From positions 1-9,968 of the forward strand of contig NZ_CALBEX010000441.1 in the NCBI RefSeq assembly GCF_937889215.1: a DNA stretch of 9,968 nt. The letters are read 5' to 3'. The notes under the pieces are model-generated. The model worked only from the letters and a program-made list of their open reading frames with translations. It did not search any database and was not told the origin of the DNA. This document shows, piece by piece, positions 1-7,278 of this stretch. The translations under genes and the position numbers were made by a program. The stretch comes from an uncultured Limnohabitans sp. GTDB lineage: Bacteria; Pseudomonadota; Gammaproteobacteria; Burkholderiales; Burkholderiaceae_C. Numbering within the stretch: position 1 is the first letter of the stretch; every line of letters begins with the position of its first letter.

Positions 1-789
1 GAAGTGCACCACCACGAAGTGGCTGGCGCAGGTCAGTGCGAAATCGGTACCCGCTTCTCGACCTTGGTGGAGCGCGCCGACTGGACATTGCTGCAAAAGT
101 ACGTGATCCACAACGTGGCCAACGCTTACGGTAAAACAGCCACCTTCATGCCCAAGCCTTACGCTGGCGACAACGGCTCTGGTATGCACGTTCACCAGTC
201 GATCTGGAAAGATGGCAAGAACCTGTTCGCAGGCAATGGCTACGCAGGTTTGTCTGAACTCGCGTTGTTCTACATCGGCGGCATCATCAAACATGCACGT
301 GCCCTGAACGCGATCACCAACCCCGGCACCAACAGCTACAAGCGTTTGGTACCTCACTTCGAAGCCCCGGTGAAATTGGCTTACTCGGCCAAGAACCGCT
401 CGGCGTCGATCCGCATCCCCAACGTCGCCAGCGACAAGGGCCGTCGTGTTGAAGCGCGCTTCCCCGATCCATTGTGCAACCCCTACCTGGGCTTCGCAGC
501 TTTGTTGATGGCGGGCTTGGACGGTATCGAAAACAAGATCCACCCCGGCGAAGCTGCGACCAAAGATCTGTACCATTTGCCACCAGAAGAAGACAAGTTG
601 GTGCCCACTGTTTGCTCCAGCTTGGACCAAGCTTTGGACGCACTCAATGCGGACCGCGCCTTCTTGACCAAGGGCGGTGTGTTCACCGACTCATGGATCG
701 ATGCTTACATCGACTTGAAGATGCAAGAAGTCAACCGCGCTCGCGTGGAAGTCTCTCCTGTTGAATACGACATGTACTACTCGCTGTAA
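1..789 (+). CDS. glnA: Glutamine synthetase, type I (C-terminal part, 5' end outside window)
   Basis: Glutamine synthetase makes glutamine from glutamate, ammonia and ATP as a cytoplasmic dodecamer. The reading frame is open from base 1, so only the last 262 codons are present; the full protein is usually about 470 residues. Family landmarks in order are [17 protein letters not shown] (metal and glutamate site), KTATFMPKP and DNGSGMHVH (ATP/metal region), [18 protein letters not shown] (flap with the catalytic Glu), RSASIRIP (phosphate-binding Arg) and the ending EYDMYYSL. The Tyr codon at 571-573 in DLYHLPPEE matches the tyrosine that GlnE adenylylates in E. coli GlnA (Tyr397). This marks it as the adenylylation-regulated GSI-beta form. 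The gene ends just before a strong terminator, and the ntrBC regulators that usually control it lie downstream. Identity is near certain; the promoter lies outside the window. Confidence 0.98.
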   Translation, partial: EVHHHEVAGAGQCEIGTRFSTLVERADWTLLQKYVIHNVANAYGKTATFMPKPYAGDNGSGMHVHQSIWKDGKNLFAGNGYAGLSELALFYIGGIIKHARALNAITNPGTNSYKRLVPHFEAPVKLAYSAKNRSASIRIPNVASDKGRRVEARFPDPLCNPYLGFAALLMAGLDGIENKIHPGEAATKDLYHLPPEEDKLVPTVCSSLDQALDALNADRAFLTKGGVFTDSWIDAYIDLKMQEVNRARVEVSPVEYDMYYSL

Positions 790-802
790 GCGATCAATGG
801 CC

Positions 803-822
803 CACTGCACCTCGGTGCAATG
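803..822 (+). other. Small hairpin between glnA stop and its terminator
   Basis: CACTGCAC at 803-810 pairs with GTGCAATG at 815-822 around a CTCG loop: 8 positions with one mismatch (C805/A820). It has no T-run of its own and sits 14 bases past the glnA stop, just ahead of the strong terminator. It may protect the glnA mRNA 3' end or be chance; no function can be assigned from sequence. Confidence 0.3.
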
Positions 823-827
823 ACCCC

Positions 828-855
828 AAAGGACGGCCAAGGCCGTCCTTTTTTT
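828..855 (+). terminator. Rho-independent terminator of glnA
   Basis: GGACGGC (832-837 region) and its complement GCCGTCC are separated by a short CAAG loop. The stem starts at 828 and is extended by AAA pairing with the first bases of the T-run. A run of seven T follows at 849-855. This GC-rich stem, tight loop and T-tract is a textbook intrinsic terminator 38 bases after the glnA stop. It suggests that the downstream exported-protein/ntrB/ntrC genes depend on read-through or on their own promoter in the short gap before 911. Confidence 0.9.
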
Positions 856-898
856 CTGCTTCAATGTTGTTTTGGTTGTGATCAAGCACCGCTTGCAC

Positions 899-903
899 AG
901 GAG
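899..903 (+). promoter_or_regulatory. Shine-Dalgarno AGGAG fixing the start at 911
   Basis: AGGAG lies 7 bases before the ATG at 911. It is the reason for choosing this start over the longer in-frame TTG at 872, which has only the terminator T-run and no ribosome site before it. Confidence 0.75.
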
Positions 904-910
904 CGAGACC

Positions 911-1573
911 ATGAAACACCCTGGAACCTTCGTGCGCCCTTGGCCCTGGGCCGTGGCACGTTTGTCCTGGCCTGACGCGGCTTGGGGTGCGAGGCTCTGG
1001 GGCGGTGCTGCGCAAAGTTCGGTCGCCACGGTCGCCTTGTTGGCAATTTTGTGGAGCGCTGCGCCCACATCCGTGAAAGCGCAACAACCCCTGCAAGAGC
1101 ATGCACAAAAACAAACGCAAGAGACCGTCTACCGCTGTGGCCAAGCGTATACCAACGTGCCCCGTGACCCCACCCAATGCGAGCGTTTGGCCTTTTCTGC
1201 CATCACCGTCATCACTGGCTCCCGTCCCTCGGTGCCCAAGCCTTCCGCCGCCGCTGTCGTGGGGGCGAGACCGTCAAAGACGCATCAGCAGTCCGAAAGT
1301 CCCAACGCACCCGCACCCACTGCGCGTGATGTGCAGGCGCGCACCATTTTGAGCCAAGAGCTGACCCAGGCGCGTCAGCAACTGACTGAGTTGGTGCAAG
1401 CCTACAACCAAGGCGAACCTGTGAAATGGGCCGCTGAAGCCCGCAACCACCAAAAGTACTTGGACCGCGTGGCCGCACTCAAGGCGGCCATCTCGCGTAC
1501 CGAGCGTGACATCGACAGCCTTGAGCGCGAGTTGGCTCGCCGCCCGCTGCTGGCCAGCACCGACACCCCATGA
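911..1573 (+). CDS. Exported coiled-coil protein with YRCG/YTN (DUF4124-like) segment, between glnA and ntrB
   Basis: This 220-residue protein has no known function. It has a long N-terminal region (1-36), a hydrophobic stretch at about 38-53 (VATVALLAILWSAAP) and a likely signal-peptidase site VKA/QQ after residue 57, so it is probably periplasmic. Residues 73-92 read VYRCGQAYTNVPRDPTQCER. This resembles the short DUF4124-type segment of many small secreted proteobacterial proteins, and Cys76 and Cys90 could form a disulfide. A Ser/Pro/Ala-rich linker (about 105-140) leads to a charged helical region (about 140-210, QELTQARQQLTE...ERDIDSLERELARR) that should form a coiled coil. Its stop overlaps the ntrB start as ATGA, so the two are probably translationally coupled. 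The long N-region before the hydrophobic core is slightly unusual for a signal peptide. The gene is well supported; the family name is tentative. Confidence 0.82.
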   Translation: MKHPGTFVRPWPWAVARLSWPDAAWGARLWGGAAQSSVATVALLAILWSAAPTSVKAQQPLQEHAQKQTQETVYRCGQAYTNVPRDPTQCERLAFSAITVITGSRPSVPKPSAAAVVGARPSKTHQQSESPNAPAPTARDVQARTILSQELTQARQQLTELVQAYNQGEPVKWAAEARNHQKYLDRVAALKAAISRTERDIDSLERELARRPLLASTDTP

Positions 1574-2631
1574 ACAAACCCAACCGATTTCAGGCGTTTG
1601 ACCTGTTGGCCACCCCTGTGGCCGTCATGCAAGGGGAGGGCCGCGTCCGCTTTGTCAACGCGGCATTGGAAGATGCCTTGGGCATGTCACGTCGAACCCT
1701 GCACGACAGTTACTTTCCCGACTATTTTTTGGACCCCCAGCCCCTGGTCATGGCGCTGGCGGGTGCGCAGTCCAATGAGTTTGCCGCGCTGCGTTACGAG
1801 GCCCAGTTGCGCCGGCTGCACCATGAAGACCCCTTGCCGGTGCATGTGATCGTGGCCCCTTCTGACGTGGCGGATGAGGTGATCGTGGAGCTGCTTCCCG
1901 TGGAGCAACAAACCCGCCAAGAGCGCGAGGAACGGCTGCTCGAACAAGCACAGGCCAACAAGGAGCTGATCCGCAATTTGGCGCACGAGATCAAAAACCC
2001 ATTGGGCGGCATTCGTGGCTCGGCGCAGTTGTTGGAGATGGAGCTCAACGACAAGGATTTGACCGAGTACACCCAAGTCATCATTCGAGAGGCCGACCGC
2101 TTGCAAACGCTGGTGGACCGTTTGCTGGCGCCGCACCGCAGACCGCATGTGGTGGGTGATGTGAACATCCACGAGGTGTGCGAGCGCGTGCGGGCCCTGA
2201 TCTTGGCCGAGTTCCCACGGGGCCTGAAGGTGGTGCGCGACTACGACATCTCGATTCCCGAGTTTCGCGGGGACCGCGAACAGTTGATTCAGGCGGTGCT
2301 GAACATCGCGCACAACGCTGCGCAGGCCTTGCAAGAGCGCATTGTGCAAGGTGATGGCCGGATCACACTGCGCACGCGCATCTTGCGGCAAGTCACGTTT
2401 GGCAAGCAGCGTTATCGCCTGGCATTGGAATTGCATGTCATGGACAACGGGCCTGGCGTACCAGACTCGATCAAGGACCGCATTTTCTTCCCGTTGATTT
2501 CGGGCCGAGAGGGCGGATCAGGCCTGGGGCTGACATTGGCGCAAACCTTTGTGCAGCAGCACCACGGCATGATCGAGTGTGACAGCGAGCCCGGTCGTAC
2601 GGATTTTAAAATCTTGATTCCGTTGCCTTGA
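1570..2631 (+). CDS. ntrB: Nitrogen regulation sensor histidine kinase NtrB (NR(II), GlnL)
   Basis: NtrB is the cytoplasmic sensor kinase that phosphorylates NtrC under nitrogen limitation; in known systems PII proteins switch it to its phosphatase state when nitrogen is plentiful. The 353 residues have a PAS-type sensor region (about 8-110) with no membrane segment. A helical linker (115-135) leads to the H-box NLAHEIKNPLGG with His139 as the phospho-acceptor. The N-box is NIAHNAAQAL (245-254), the G1 box is DNGPGVPD (292-299), and the F/G2 boxes run FFPLISGREGGSGLGL (306-321). Length and domain order match NtrB (E. coli 349 residues). The ATG at 1570 lies inside the previous gene's stop (ATGA) and has no clear ribosome site of its own, which fits coupled translation. 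ntrC follows after 34 bases. Confidence 0.97.
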   Translation: MNKPNRFQAFDLLATPVAVMQGEGRVRFVNAALEDALGMSRRTLHDSYFPDYFLDPQPLVMALAGAQSNEFAALRYEAQLRRLHHEDPLPVHVIVAPSDVADEVIVELLPVEQQTRQEREERLLEQAQANKELIRNLAHEIKNPLGGIRGSAQLLEMELNDKDLTEYTQVIIREADRLQTLVDRLLAPHRRPHVVGDVNIHEVCERVRALILAEFPRGLKVVRDYDISIPEFRGDREQLIQAVLNIAHNAAQALQERIVQGDGRITLRTRILRQVTFGKQRYRLALELHVMDNGPGVPDSIKDRIFFPLISGREGGSGLGLTLAQTFVQQHHGMIECDSEPGRTDFKILIPLP

Positions 2632-2665
2632 AGTTCAAGAGTTTGACCTCAGAAAGCACATTTTG

Positions 2666-4243
2666 ATGAAGCCGATCTGGATCGTAGACGATGACCAATC
2701 CATCCGCTTTGTGCTGGAAAAAGCACTCTTGCGAGAAGGCTTGCCGACGCGCAGCTTCACCAATCCCCGCGAGGTGATGAAGGCCCTGGAAACTGAGGGT
2801 GACAGCGAAGGCCCTCAGGTGTTGGTCAGTGACATTCGAATGCCGGGTGGTTCGGGTCTGGATCTGCTGTCGGCCATCAAGCTGCGCATGCCGGGTTTGC
2901 CCGTCATCATCATGACGGCGTTTTCTGACCTGGACAGCGCGGTCTCGGCTTTCCAAAGTGGCGCGTTTGAATACCTGCCCAAACCCTTTGATCTGCCCAA
3001 GGCGGTGGAGCTGATCCGACGCGCCGTGGGCGAGAGCCAGCGTGAGGATGTGGCCGAAGAAAAAATGGCCGATGCGCCCGAAATGCTGGGCCAGGCCCCG
3101 GCCATGCAAGATGTGTTTCGCGGCATCGGTCGCTTGGCGCAGAGCCACGTCACAGTGCTCATCACGGGGGAGTCGGGCTCAGGCAAAGAGCTGGTGGCGC
3201 ACGCACTGCACAAGCATTCGCCACGCGCCAACCAGCCTTTTGTGGCCATCAACACCGCGGCCATTCCCAAAGACCTGCTGGAGAGCGAACTCTTCGGTCA
3301 CGAGCGCGGGGCCTTCACAGGTGCCCAAGCTTCACGCCGAGGCCGCTTTGAGCAAGCCGATGGGGGCACGCTGTTCTTGGACGAAATTGGCGACATGCCC
3401 TTTGATTTGCAAACCCGTTTGTTGCGTGTTTTGTCAGATGGCAACTTCTACCGCGTGGGCGGTCACAGCGCCGTCAAAGCCAATGTGCGCGTGATCGCTG
3501 CCACGCACCAAGACTTAGAGCAGCGCGTCAAGGAAGGGGTATTTCGTGAGGACTTGTACCACCGTCTGAACGTTATCCGATTGCGCCTGCCCGCTTTGCG
3601 CGAACGGCGTGAGGACGTGCCCGTGCTGGCGCGTTACTTCTTGCAGCGCAGCGCCCAACAATTGGGCGTTGAGCCCAAACGCATTGCGGATACAGCGCTG
3701 GAACGTCTGAGCTATTTTCAGTTTCCAGGCAATGTTCGCCAGCTGGAAAACATTTGCCACTGGCTGACCGTGATGGCACCTGCGCAAGTGATTGAGGTGA
3801 AAGATTTGCCCCCCGAGGTGCTGGACAGTCGTGCCAGCGTGACATCCGCATCGGCGCCTTTTTCTGCGTTGTCTTCGGGGGCGGCGTCCTCTGCGGCGTC
3901 TTTGCACGGGCACACCCCGTTGGCAGATGACCTGGCCGCTGGGCCATTCGATGTGGGCCCTGTAGATGAGGTTCGGGGGGGCTTTGAGGCCTTGGCGCAT
4001 TCGGGTCAGCCCACAGGGAGCCATTCAAGCTGGGAGTCGATCCTGGAGAGAGAAGCCTTGGCCTTGCTGGACGCAGGTCGCACCGACGTGTGGGATGCCT
4101 TGACCCGACGGTTTGAAACCAGTCTGATTCAGGCGGCCTTGGCCAACACACGCGGGCGACGCATTGAAGCCGCTCAGAAGCTGGGGATTGGGCGCAACAC
4201 CATCACCCGAAAAATTCAGGAGCTGGGCTTGGATGACGCTTGA
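2666..4243 (+). CDS. ntrC: Nitrogen regulation response regulator NtrC (NR(I), GlnG), sigma-54 activator
   Basis: When phosphorylated by NtrB, NtrC activates sigma-54 promoters of nitrogen-assimilation genes. The 525 residues contain a receiver domain (3-120) with acidic pocket DDD (8-10), phospho-acceptor Asp56 in VSDIRMPG, Thr84 and Lys106. The AAA+ domain (about 140-378) has Walker A GESGSGKE (168-175), GAFTGA (215-220, the loop that contacts sigma-54) and Walker B GTLFLDE (234-240). A Fis-type helix-turn-helix closes the protein (about 497-518, [20 protein letters not shown]). The protein is longer than E. coli NtrC (469). The extra length is a Ser/Ala/Gly-rich linker at about 386-455 between the AAA+ and DNA-binding domains. 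The start is the ATG at 2666; a TTG directly before it (2663) would add one residue. The ribosome site is weak (AGAAAG, 2651-2656). Confidence 0.98.
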   Translation: MKPIWIVDDDQSIRFVLEKALLREGLPTRSFTNPREVMKALETEGDSEGPQVLVSDIRMPGGSGLDLLSAIKLRMPGLPVIIMTAFSDLDSAVSAFQSGAFEYLPKPFDLPKAVELIRRAVGESQREDVAEEKMADAPEMLGQAPAMQDVFRGIGRLAQSHVTVLITGESGSGKELVAHALHKHSPRANQPFVAINTAAIPKDLLESELFGHERGAFTGAQASRRGRFEQADGGTLFLDEIGDMPFDLQTRLLRVLSDGNFYRVGGHSAVKANVRVIAATHQDLEQRVKEGVFREDLYHRLNVIRLRLPALRERREDVPVLARYFLQRSAQQLGVEPKRIADTALERLSYFQFPGNVRQLENICHWLTVMAPAQVIEVKDLPPEVLDSRASVTSASAPFSALSSGAASSAASLHGHTPLADDLAAGPFDVGPVDEVRGGFEALAHSGQPTGSHSSWESILEREALALLDAGRTDVWDALTRRFETSLIQAALANTRGRRIEAAQKLGIGRNTITRKIQELGLDDA

Positions 4244-4349
4244 TGGCATCCGTTTTGCAGGTTCAAACAGGGTGGAAGAATAAAACCGCTTGGGCCGTGT
4301 GCTTGGGCTTTCAGCCGAGGTCGTGGGCGGCACTGCCCCAAAAAACCAT

Positions 4350-5738
4350 TCAGGTGGGGCCCTCGTACACGACACGCCACTGGCCGTTTTCTTTTTGCCA
4401 ATAAGTGCGCAAATACCCGAGTCCATTGAGGCTGGAGCGGCGAGGATCTTTCAGGGTCACCACCATGTTCTGGGCCTCGTCTTGCCATTGCAAAGCCGAG
4501 ACCAATTCAAGGGGTTGACGCGTTGGGCTGGAGGCCGACGTGCCCGTCAGGCGGGGCCACCAATGGTCCAAATTTTTGCCATCGCGCACAAAGCGCTGGC
4601 TGTAAAGGGATTTCAAGGTCGCGATGTCTTGTCCTTTGCGCGATTGCAGCCAAAGATCCAATACCGGTTTGAACGATGCGAATGCCTGGCTTTCCTGGTC
4701 TTGCGGCACCCAGTCAAGGTGCTTTGCGATGACCACAGGGGTCATGCGCAGGTCGGGCAATTGGAGCAAGTTGGCCATGTCCGGGTTGGCAAGCACCAAG
4801 CAGCCATCGGTGGACTCCGGTGCGCGGGCGAACTGGGCGCTTGGGGTGCCGTGCAGCCAAATGCCAGAGCCGGTTTTTTGGCGCATCACGTCCACGGCGT
4901 TCGGGTAGTTCAGCGTCAATGCGCCAGCGCCATACAAGTCCGGTAAATTTTTGCCTGGCAGATTTTTCAGGAAAAAATAAATGCCGATGGGGGTTTTTCC
5001 ATCCCCTTCTTGGTATTTCCCAATCCCGTTGATGCCCACCGAAACATAGCGCTCTTTGACCAGGTGCAAGCGCGCGATGCCATCGGGTGTGGGGCGATTT
5101 TCAAACAAGTAAAAACGTGATTTTGAGGTATCAATGGCCACGATGTGGGGCTGTTTCGCACCCAAGAAAAGAACAGCCGAGGGAATTTTTCCTTGCAAAT
5201 GGGGGGTGTCTTCTCGGCGCAGCCTGCGCTCAAATTCAAGGGTCAGCTCATCCAGCCTCTTTTTTGTGGCTGGGGTGTGCTGTGCGGCCTTGTCAGACCA
5301 AGCCATTGGAGCGCTTGAGGTGACGTTGAGCAGATCGGCATACAACAACTGGCCGAGTTGAAAGTTTGGAAATCGAGCGTTCAGCTGTTCGGCGATCGAA
5401 AGCGCTTGGCCCTGTTGCCCTTCTTTGAGCGCACCGAGAATTTCTCGGATCAGTTGTTCAGGGTCTTGGGTGTCGGGCACGAGAGCCTGGTTGCGTGGCT
5501 CAAATTCCACGCGCCAAAACCCGGTGTTGGAGGATTCCCAAGGGAATGCAGGGGCTTCATCCATGACTTTGGCCAGCGCCTGCGCCGGGTTACCGCTTAA
5601 CCACCAGGCACCCGAAGCCAGAACCAACCAAGCCAGACCGACCCACAGCCAGTGCAGAGGCCTACGAATTTTTCCTGCATCCAGGCGCTGCGGTGTGCTT
5701 TGGATGTCGGCGTTCGGCGGATCGTGTCGTGTTTTCAA
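4350..5738 (-). CDS. L,D-transpeptidase (YkuD domain) with C-terminal NTF2-like domain
   Basis: L,D-transpeptidases make 3-3 peptidoglycan cross-links, attach proteins to peptidoglycan or trim such links. This 462-residue protein has a short cytoplasmic basic start (KIRRP, 23-27), one membrane span (29-48) and a TPR-like helical segment (about 95-138). The YkuD domain (about 198-340) carries DGKTPIGIYFF (246-256) and the catalytic motif from His296 (LHGTPS) to Cys313 (STDGC). The last 110 residues (about 350-462) read as an NTF2-like fold ending QWRVVYEGPT, like the one in the upstream neighbour, so a Cds6-type L,D-transpeptidase is likely. The start is inferred: TTG at 5738 overlaps the upstream stop as TTGA, and no ATG or GTG lies before the membrane span. 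A second TTG at 5765 would add nine residues. Its exact reaction is unknown. Confidence 0.92.
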   Translation of the reverse strand: MKTRHDPPNADIQSTPQRLDAGKIRRPLHWLWVGLAWLVLASGAWWLSGNPAQALAKVMDEAPAFPWESSNTGFWRVEFEPRNQALVPDTQDPEQLIREILGALKEGQQGQALSIAEQLNARFPNFQLGQLLYADLLNVTSSAPMAWSDKAAQHTPATKKRLDELTLEFERRLRREDTPHLQGKIPSAVLFLGAKQPHIVAIDTSKSRFYLFENRPTPDGIARLHLVKERYVSVGINGIGKYQEGDGKTPIGIYFFLKNLPGKNLPDLYGAGALTLNYPNAVDVMRQKTGSGIWLHGTPSAQFARAPESTDGCLVLANPDMANLLQLPDLRMTPVVIAKHLDWVPQDQESQAFASFKPVLDLWLQSRKGQDIATLKSLYSQRFVRDGKNLDHWWPRLTGTSASSPTRQPLELVSALQWQDEAQNMVVTLKDPRRSSLNGLGYLRTYWQKENGQWRVVYEGPT

Positions 5739-7060
5739 TTCACAGACTCGCGCACGATCAGCCAAGTGTTGCCTTGCCGAACCATGTCCAGCGTCTTACG
5801 GATGTTGCCTTTGAAATTGTCTGAGGCATAAATTTGCTGAAATTTAGCCGAGGCCGTGTCGCCGTTGAATGCTATTTTCAACTGCTTGATGCCGACTGAA
5901 ATGGATTTTTTAGAAACGATCTTGAGGCGGCGGTCAGCTTCCCATTGGGTTCGGTTCAGCCGCCCCGTTGGGACAAAATCATTGGCATAGGCCGCGTAAT
6001 AGCGGTTCATGTCTTTGTCACTCCAGGCTTGCGCCCACGCCATGACCGCGCGCTCCACACCGCTCGTGTCCGGTTTGACCGGTTCAGCGGTCGCTTTGTC
6101 AGATGCGGCCGTGCCGTTTTGGGTGGAGGCGGAAGCTTTGGGTAATGGGGGACTCGCTGCAGCCAAAGCGCGGTCGGTGGGTGTGCGCTCTGATTTGGTT
6201 GGTGCAGCAACCTGTGCCTTGACTTCTGTGGGCGGCGTTTTGCCAGACGAAGCCTGTTGGGTGTCCATGGCTTTGGCTTCACGTTCTTTGCCAATGCGAC
6301 CGAGCAGCGTCAATTGCGGCGGACTGGCTTTGGCTGTGGGGCCGATTGGCAGCGCTTTGGCGTAGTTTTGTTGGGCCAATCGGCTATGAATGTCCGACAA
6401 ATTGCGGTGCGCTGCGGCATAGCTGGGATGCGTTTGAAGGGCTTTTTCTAAGAAAGATTTGGACTTTTCAAGCTGACCTTTGGAGGCATAAAGCACCCCT
6501 AGGTTGTTGTAGGCTTCAGATTGCTCAGGATGCAACTCGGTGATTTTGGTGAAGGTGTCAATGGCTTTGTCCCGCTGACCCATTTGGGCTTGAACCACGC
6601 CTTCTAGGAAATACCACTGCACATCATTGGGTGCGTTTTTCCGCTCTTGACGAACGAGTTTCATGGCTCGATCGAGCTGCCCTTCTTGGATGGCTGTTTT
6701 GACGGCGTCTTCTGCCTCTTGAGGCGATTGAGCCCAGACCGATGACCCCAACAACTCGGTGATTTTGGTGAAGGTGTCAATGGCTTTGTCCCGCTGACCC
6801 ATTTGGGCTTGAACCACGCCTTCTAGGAAATACCACTGCACATCATTGGGTGCGTTTTTCCGCTCTTGACGAACGAGTTTCATGGCTCGATCGAGCTGCC
6901 CTTCTTGGATGGCTGTTTTGACGGCGTCTTCTGCCTCTTGAGGCGATTGAGCCCAGACCGATGACCCCAAGCCCGCGAGCCCGAAGACCAAGTTCAAAAT
7001 GGCGAGCCAACGGATCGTTGGGAGGGTACTTCGCCATTGAACAGAAGTTGAAAGCAGCAT
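5735..7060 (-). CDS. Exported TPR protein with C-terminal NTF2-like (Cds6-type) domain, carrying a tandem duplication
   Basis: This 441-residue protein has a signal peptide with basic patch and hydrophobic core at 17-31 (RWLAILNLVFGLAGL) and cleavage motif VWA/QS after residue 38. Helical tetratricopeptide repeats follow. Residues 31-103 and 104-176 are identical 73-residue copies, then come further TPR helices (about 177-238; AYNNLGVLYASKGQLEKSKSF). A Pro/Ala/Lys/Thr-rich linker (about 240-333) leads to an NTF2-like domain (about 334-441; WAQAWSDKDMNRYYAAYANDF ... TWLIVRESVN). TPRs usually bind proteins, so it may be a periplasmic partner of the L,D-transpeptidase encoded next with overlapping stop and start. 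I chose the ATG at 7060 because it begins a compact signal peptide; a GTG at 7108 would add 16 residues. No strong ribosome site is visible for either. Without the duplication it would be 368 residues. Confidence 0.92.
   Translation of the reverse strand: MLLSTSVQWRSTLPTIRWLAILNLVFGLAGLGSSVWAQSPQEAEDAVKTAIQEGQLDRAMKLVRQERKNAPNDVQWYFLEGVVQAQMGQRDKAIDTFTKITELLGSSVWAQSPQEAEDAVKTAIQEGQLDRAMKLVRQERKNAPNDVQWYFLEGVVQAQMGQRDKAIDTFTKITELHPEQSEAYNNLGVLYASKGQLEKSKSFLEKALQTHPSYAAAHRNLSDIHSRLAQQNYAKALPIGPTAKASPPQLTLLGRIGKEREAKAMDTQQASSGKTPPTEVKAQVAAPTKSERTPTDRALAAASPPLPKASASTQNGTAASDKATAEPVKPDTSGVERAVMAWAQAWSDKDMNRYYAAYANDFVPTGRLNRTQWEADRRLKIVSKKSISVGIKQLKIAFNGDTASAKFQQIYASDNFKGNIRKTLDMVRQGNTWLIVRESVN
6533..6970. 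repeat. Perfect 219-bp direct tandem duplication inside the TPR gene
   Basis: Bases 6533-6751 and 6752-6970 are identical over all 219 positions. Identity stops exactly at both outer ends (G6532 against A6751; C6752 against G6971), so there is no extra homology at the junction. The unit is 73 codons, keeping the gene in frame. It encodes the end of the signal peptide with its cleavage site plus two TPR helix pairs. Complete identity, synonymous sites included, means either a very recent duplication or an assembly error. Confidence 0.97.
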
Positions 7061-7221
7061 GGGCTGTTGTACCAAATGCAAAACTGCATATTCTATCGAA
7101 GGAATCACCAGAAACGATTCTTATGCCAGTGTGCCAACCGGTTTGGCAGGGGTTTTGGCCGTCGGAGGCCGTGCCGGTGAGTTCAAAAATACAACTTGCG
7201 GCAGTGCGCAGTTCCTTGGGG

Positions 7222-7234
7222 CTTGGTCACCAAG
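7222..7234. other. 13-base palindrome CTTGGT-C-ACCAAG
   Basis: CTTGGT (7222-7227) and ACCAAG (7229-7234) form a perfect inverted repeat around one base, in the 218-base gap between rluA and the TPR gene. With so short a centre it is better suited to a dimeric DNA-binding protein than to an RNA hairpin. It lies about 160 bases upstream of the TPR start and 45 bases past the rluA stop. No regulator can be named, and chance is possible. Confidence 0.25.
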
Positions 7235-7278
7235 TCCGGTCATGCGCTGTGGATGCTCAGCCGATGCCTGTCATTGGC

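Noticed and set aside
955..970. TGGCAC that might begin a sigma-54 promoter near the start of the exported-protein gene
   Set aside because: The matching TTGC element is missing at the required spacing and the site is inside the coding region.
1687..2436. 249-codon frame on the - strand opposite ntrB
   Set aside because: It is His/Gln/Leu-rich, lies fully inside ntrB and reads as its complement; ntrB is certain from its kinase motifs.
4331..4346. GC-rich stretch followed by AAAAAA between ntrC and the L,D-transpeptidase
   Set aside because: Only a 4-bp stem is possible, and the homopolymer is on the wrong side for a terminator of either convergent gene; I see no clear terminator in this 106-base gap.
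4290..4946. 218-codon + strand frame opposite the L,D-transpeptidase
   Set aside because: It runs antisense to the YkuD catalytic region and has no family features.
7090..7095. Possible -10 box TAGAAT on the - strand upstream of the TPR ATG
   Set aside because: One mismatch from TATAAT at a sensible distance, but no -35 element at 16-18 bases; not strong enough to call a promoter.
7121..7243. 40-codon frame on the - strand (begins MTGLGDQAPRNCALPQ) in the gap after rluA
   Set aside because: No ribosome site, no recognisable pattern, and the length is expected by chance in GC-rich DNA; it could be revisited if conserved in relatives.
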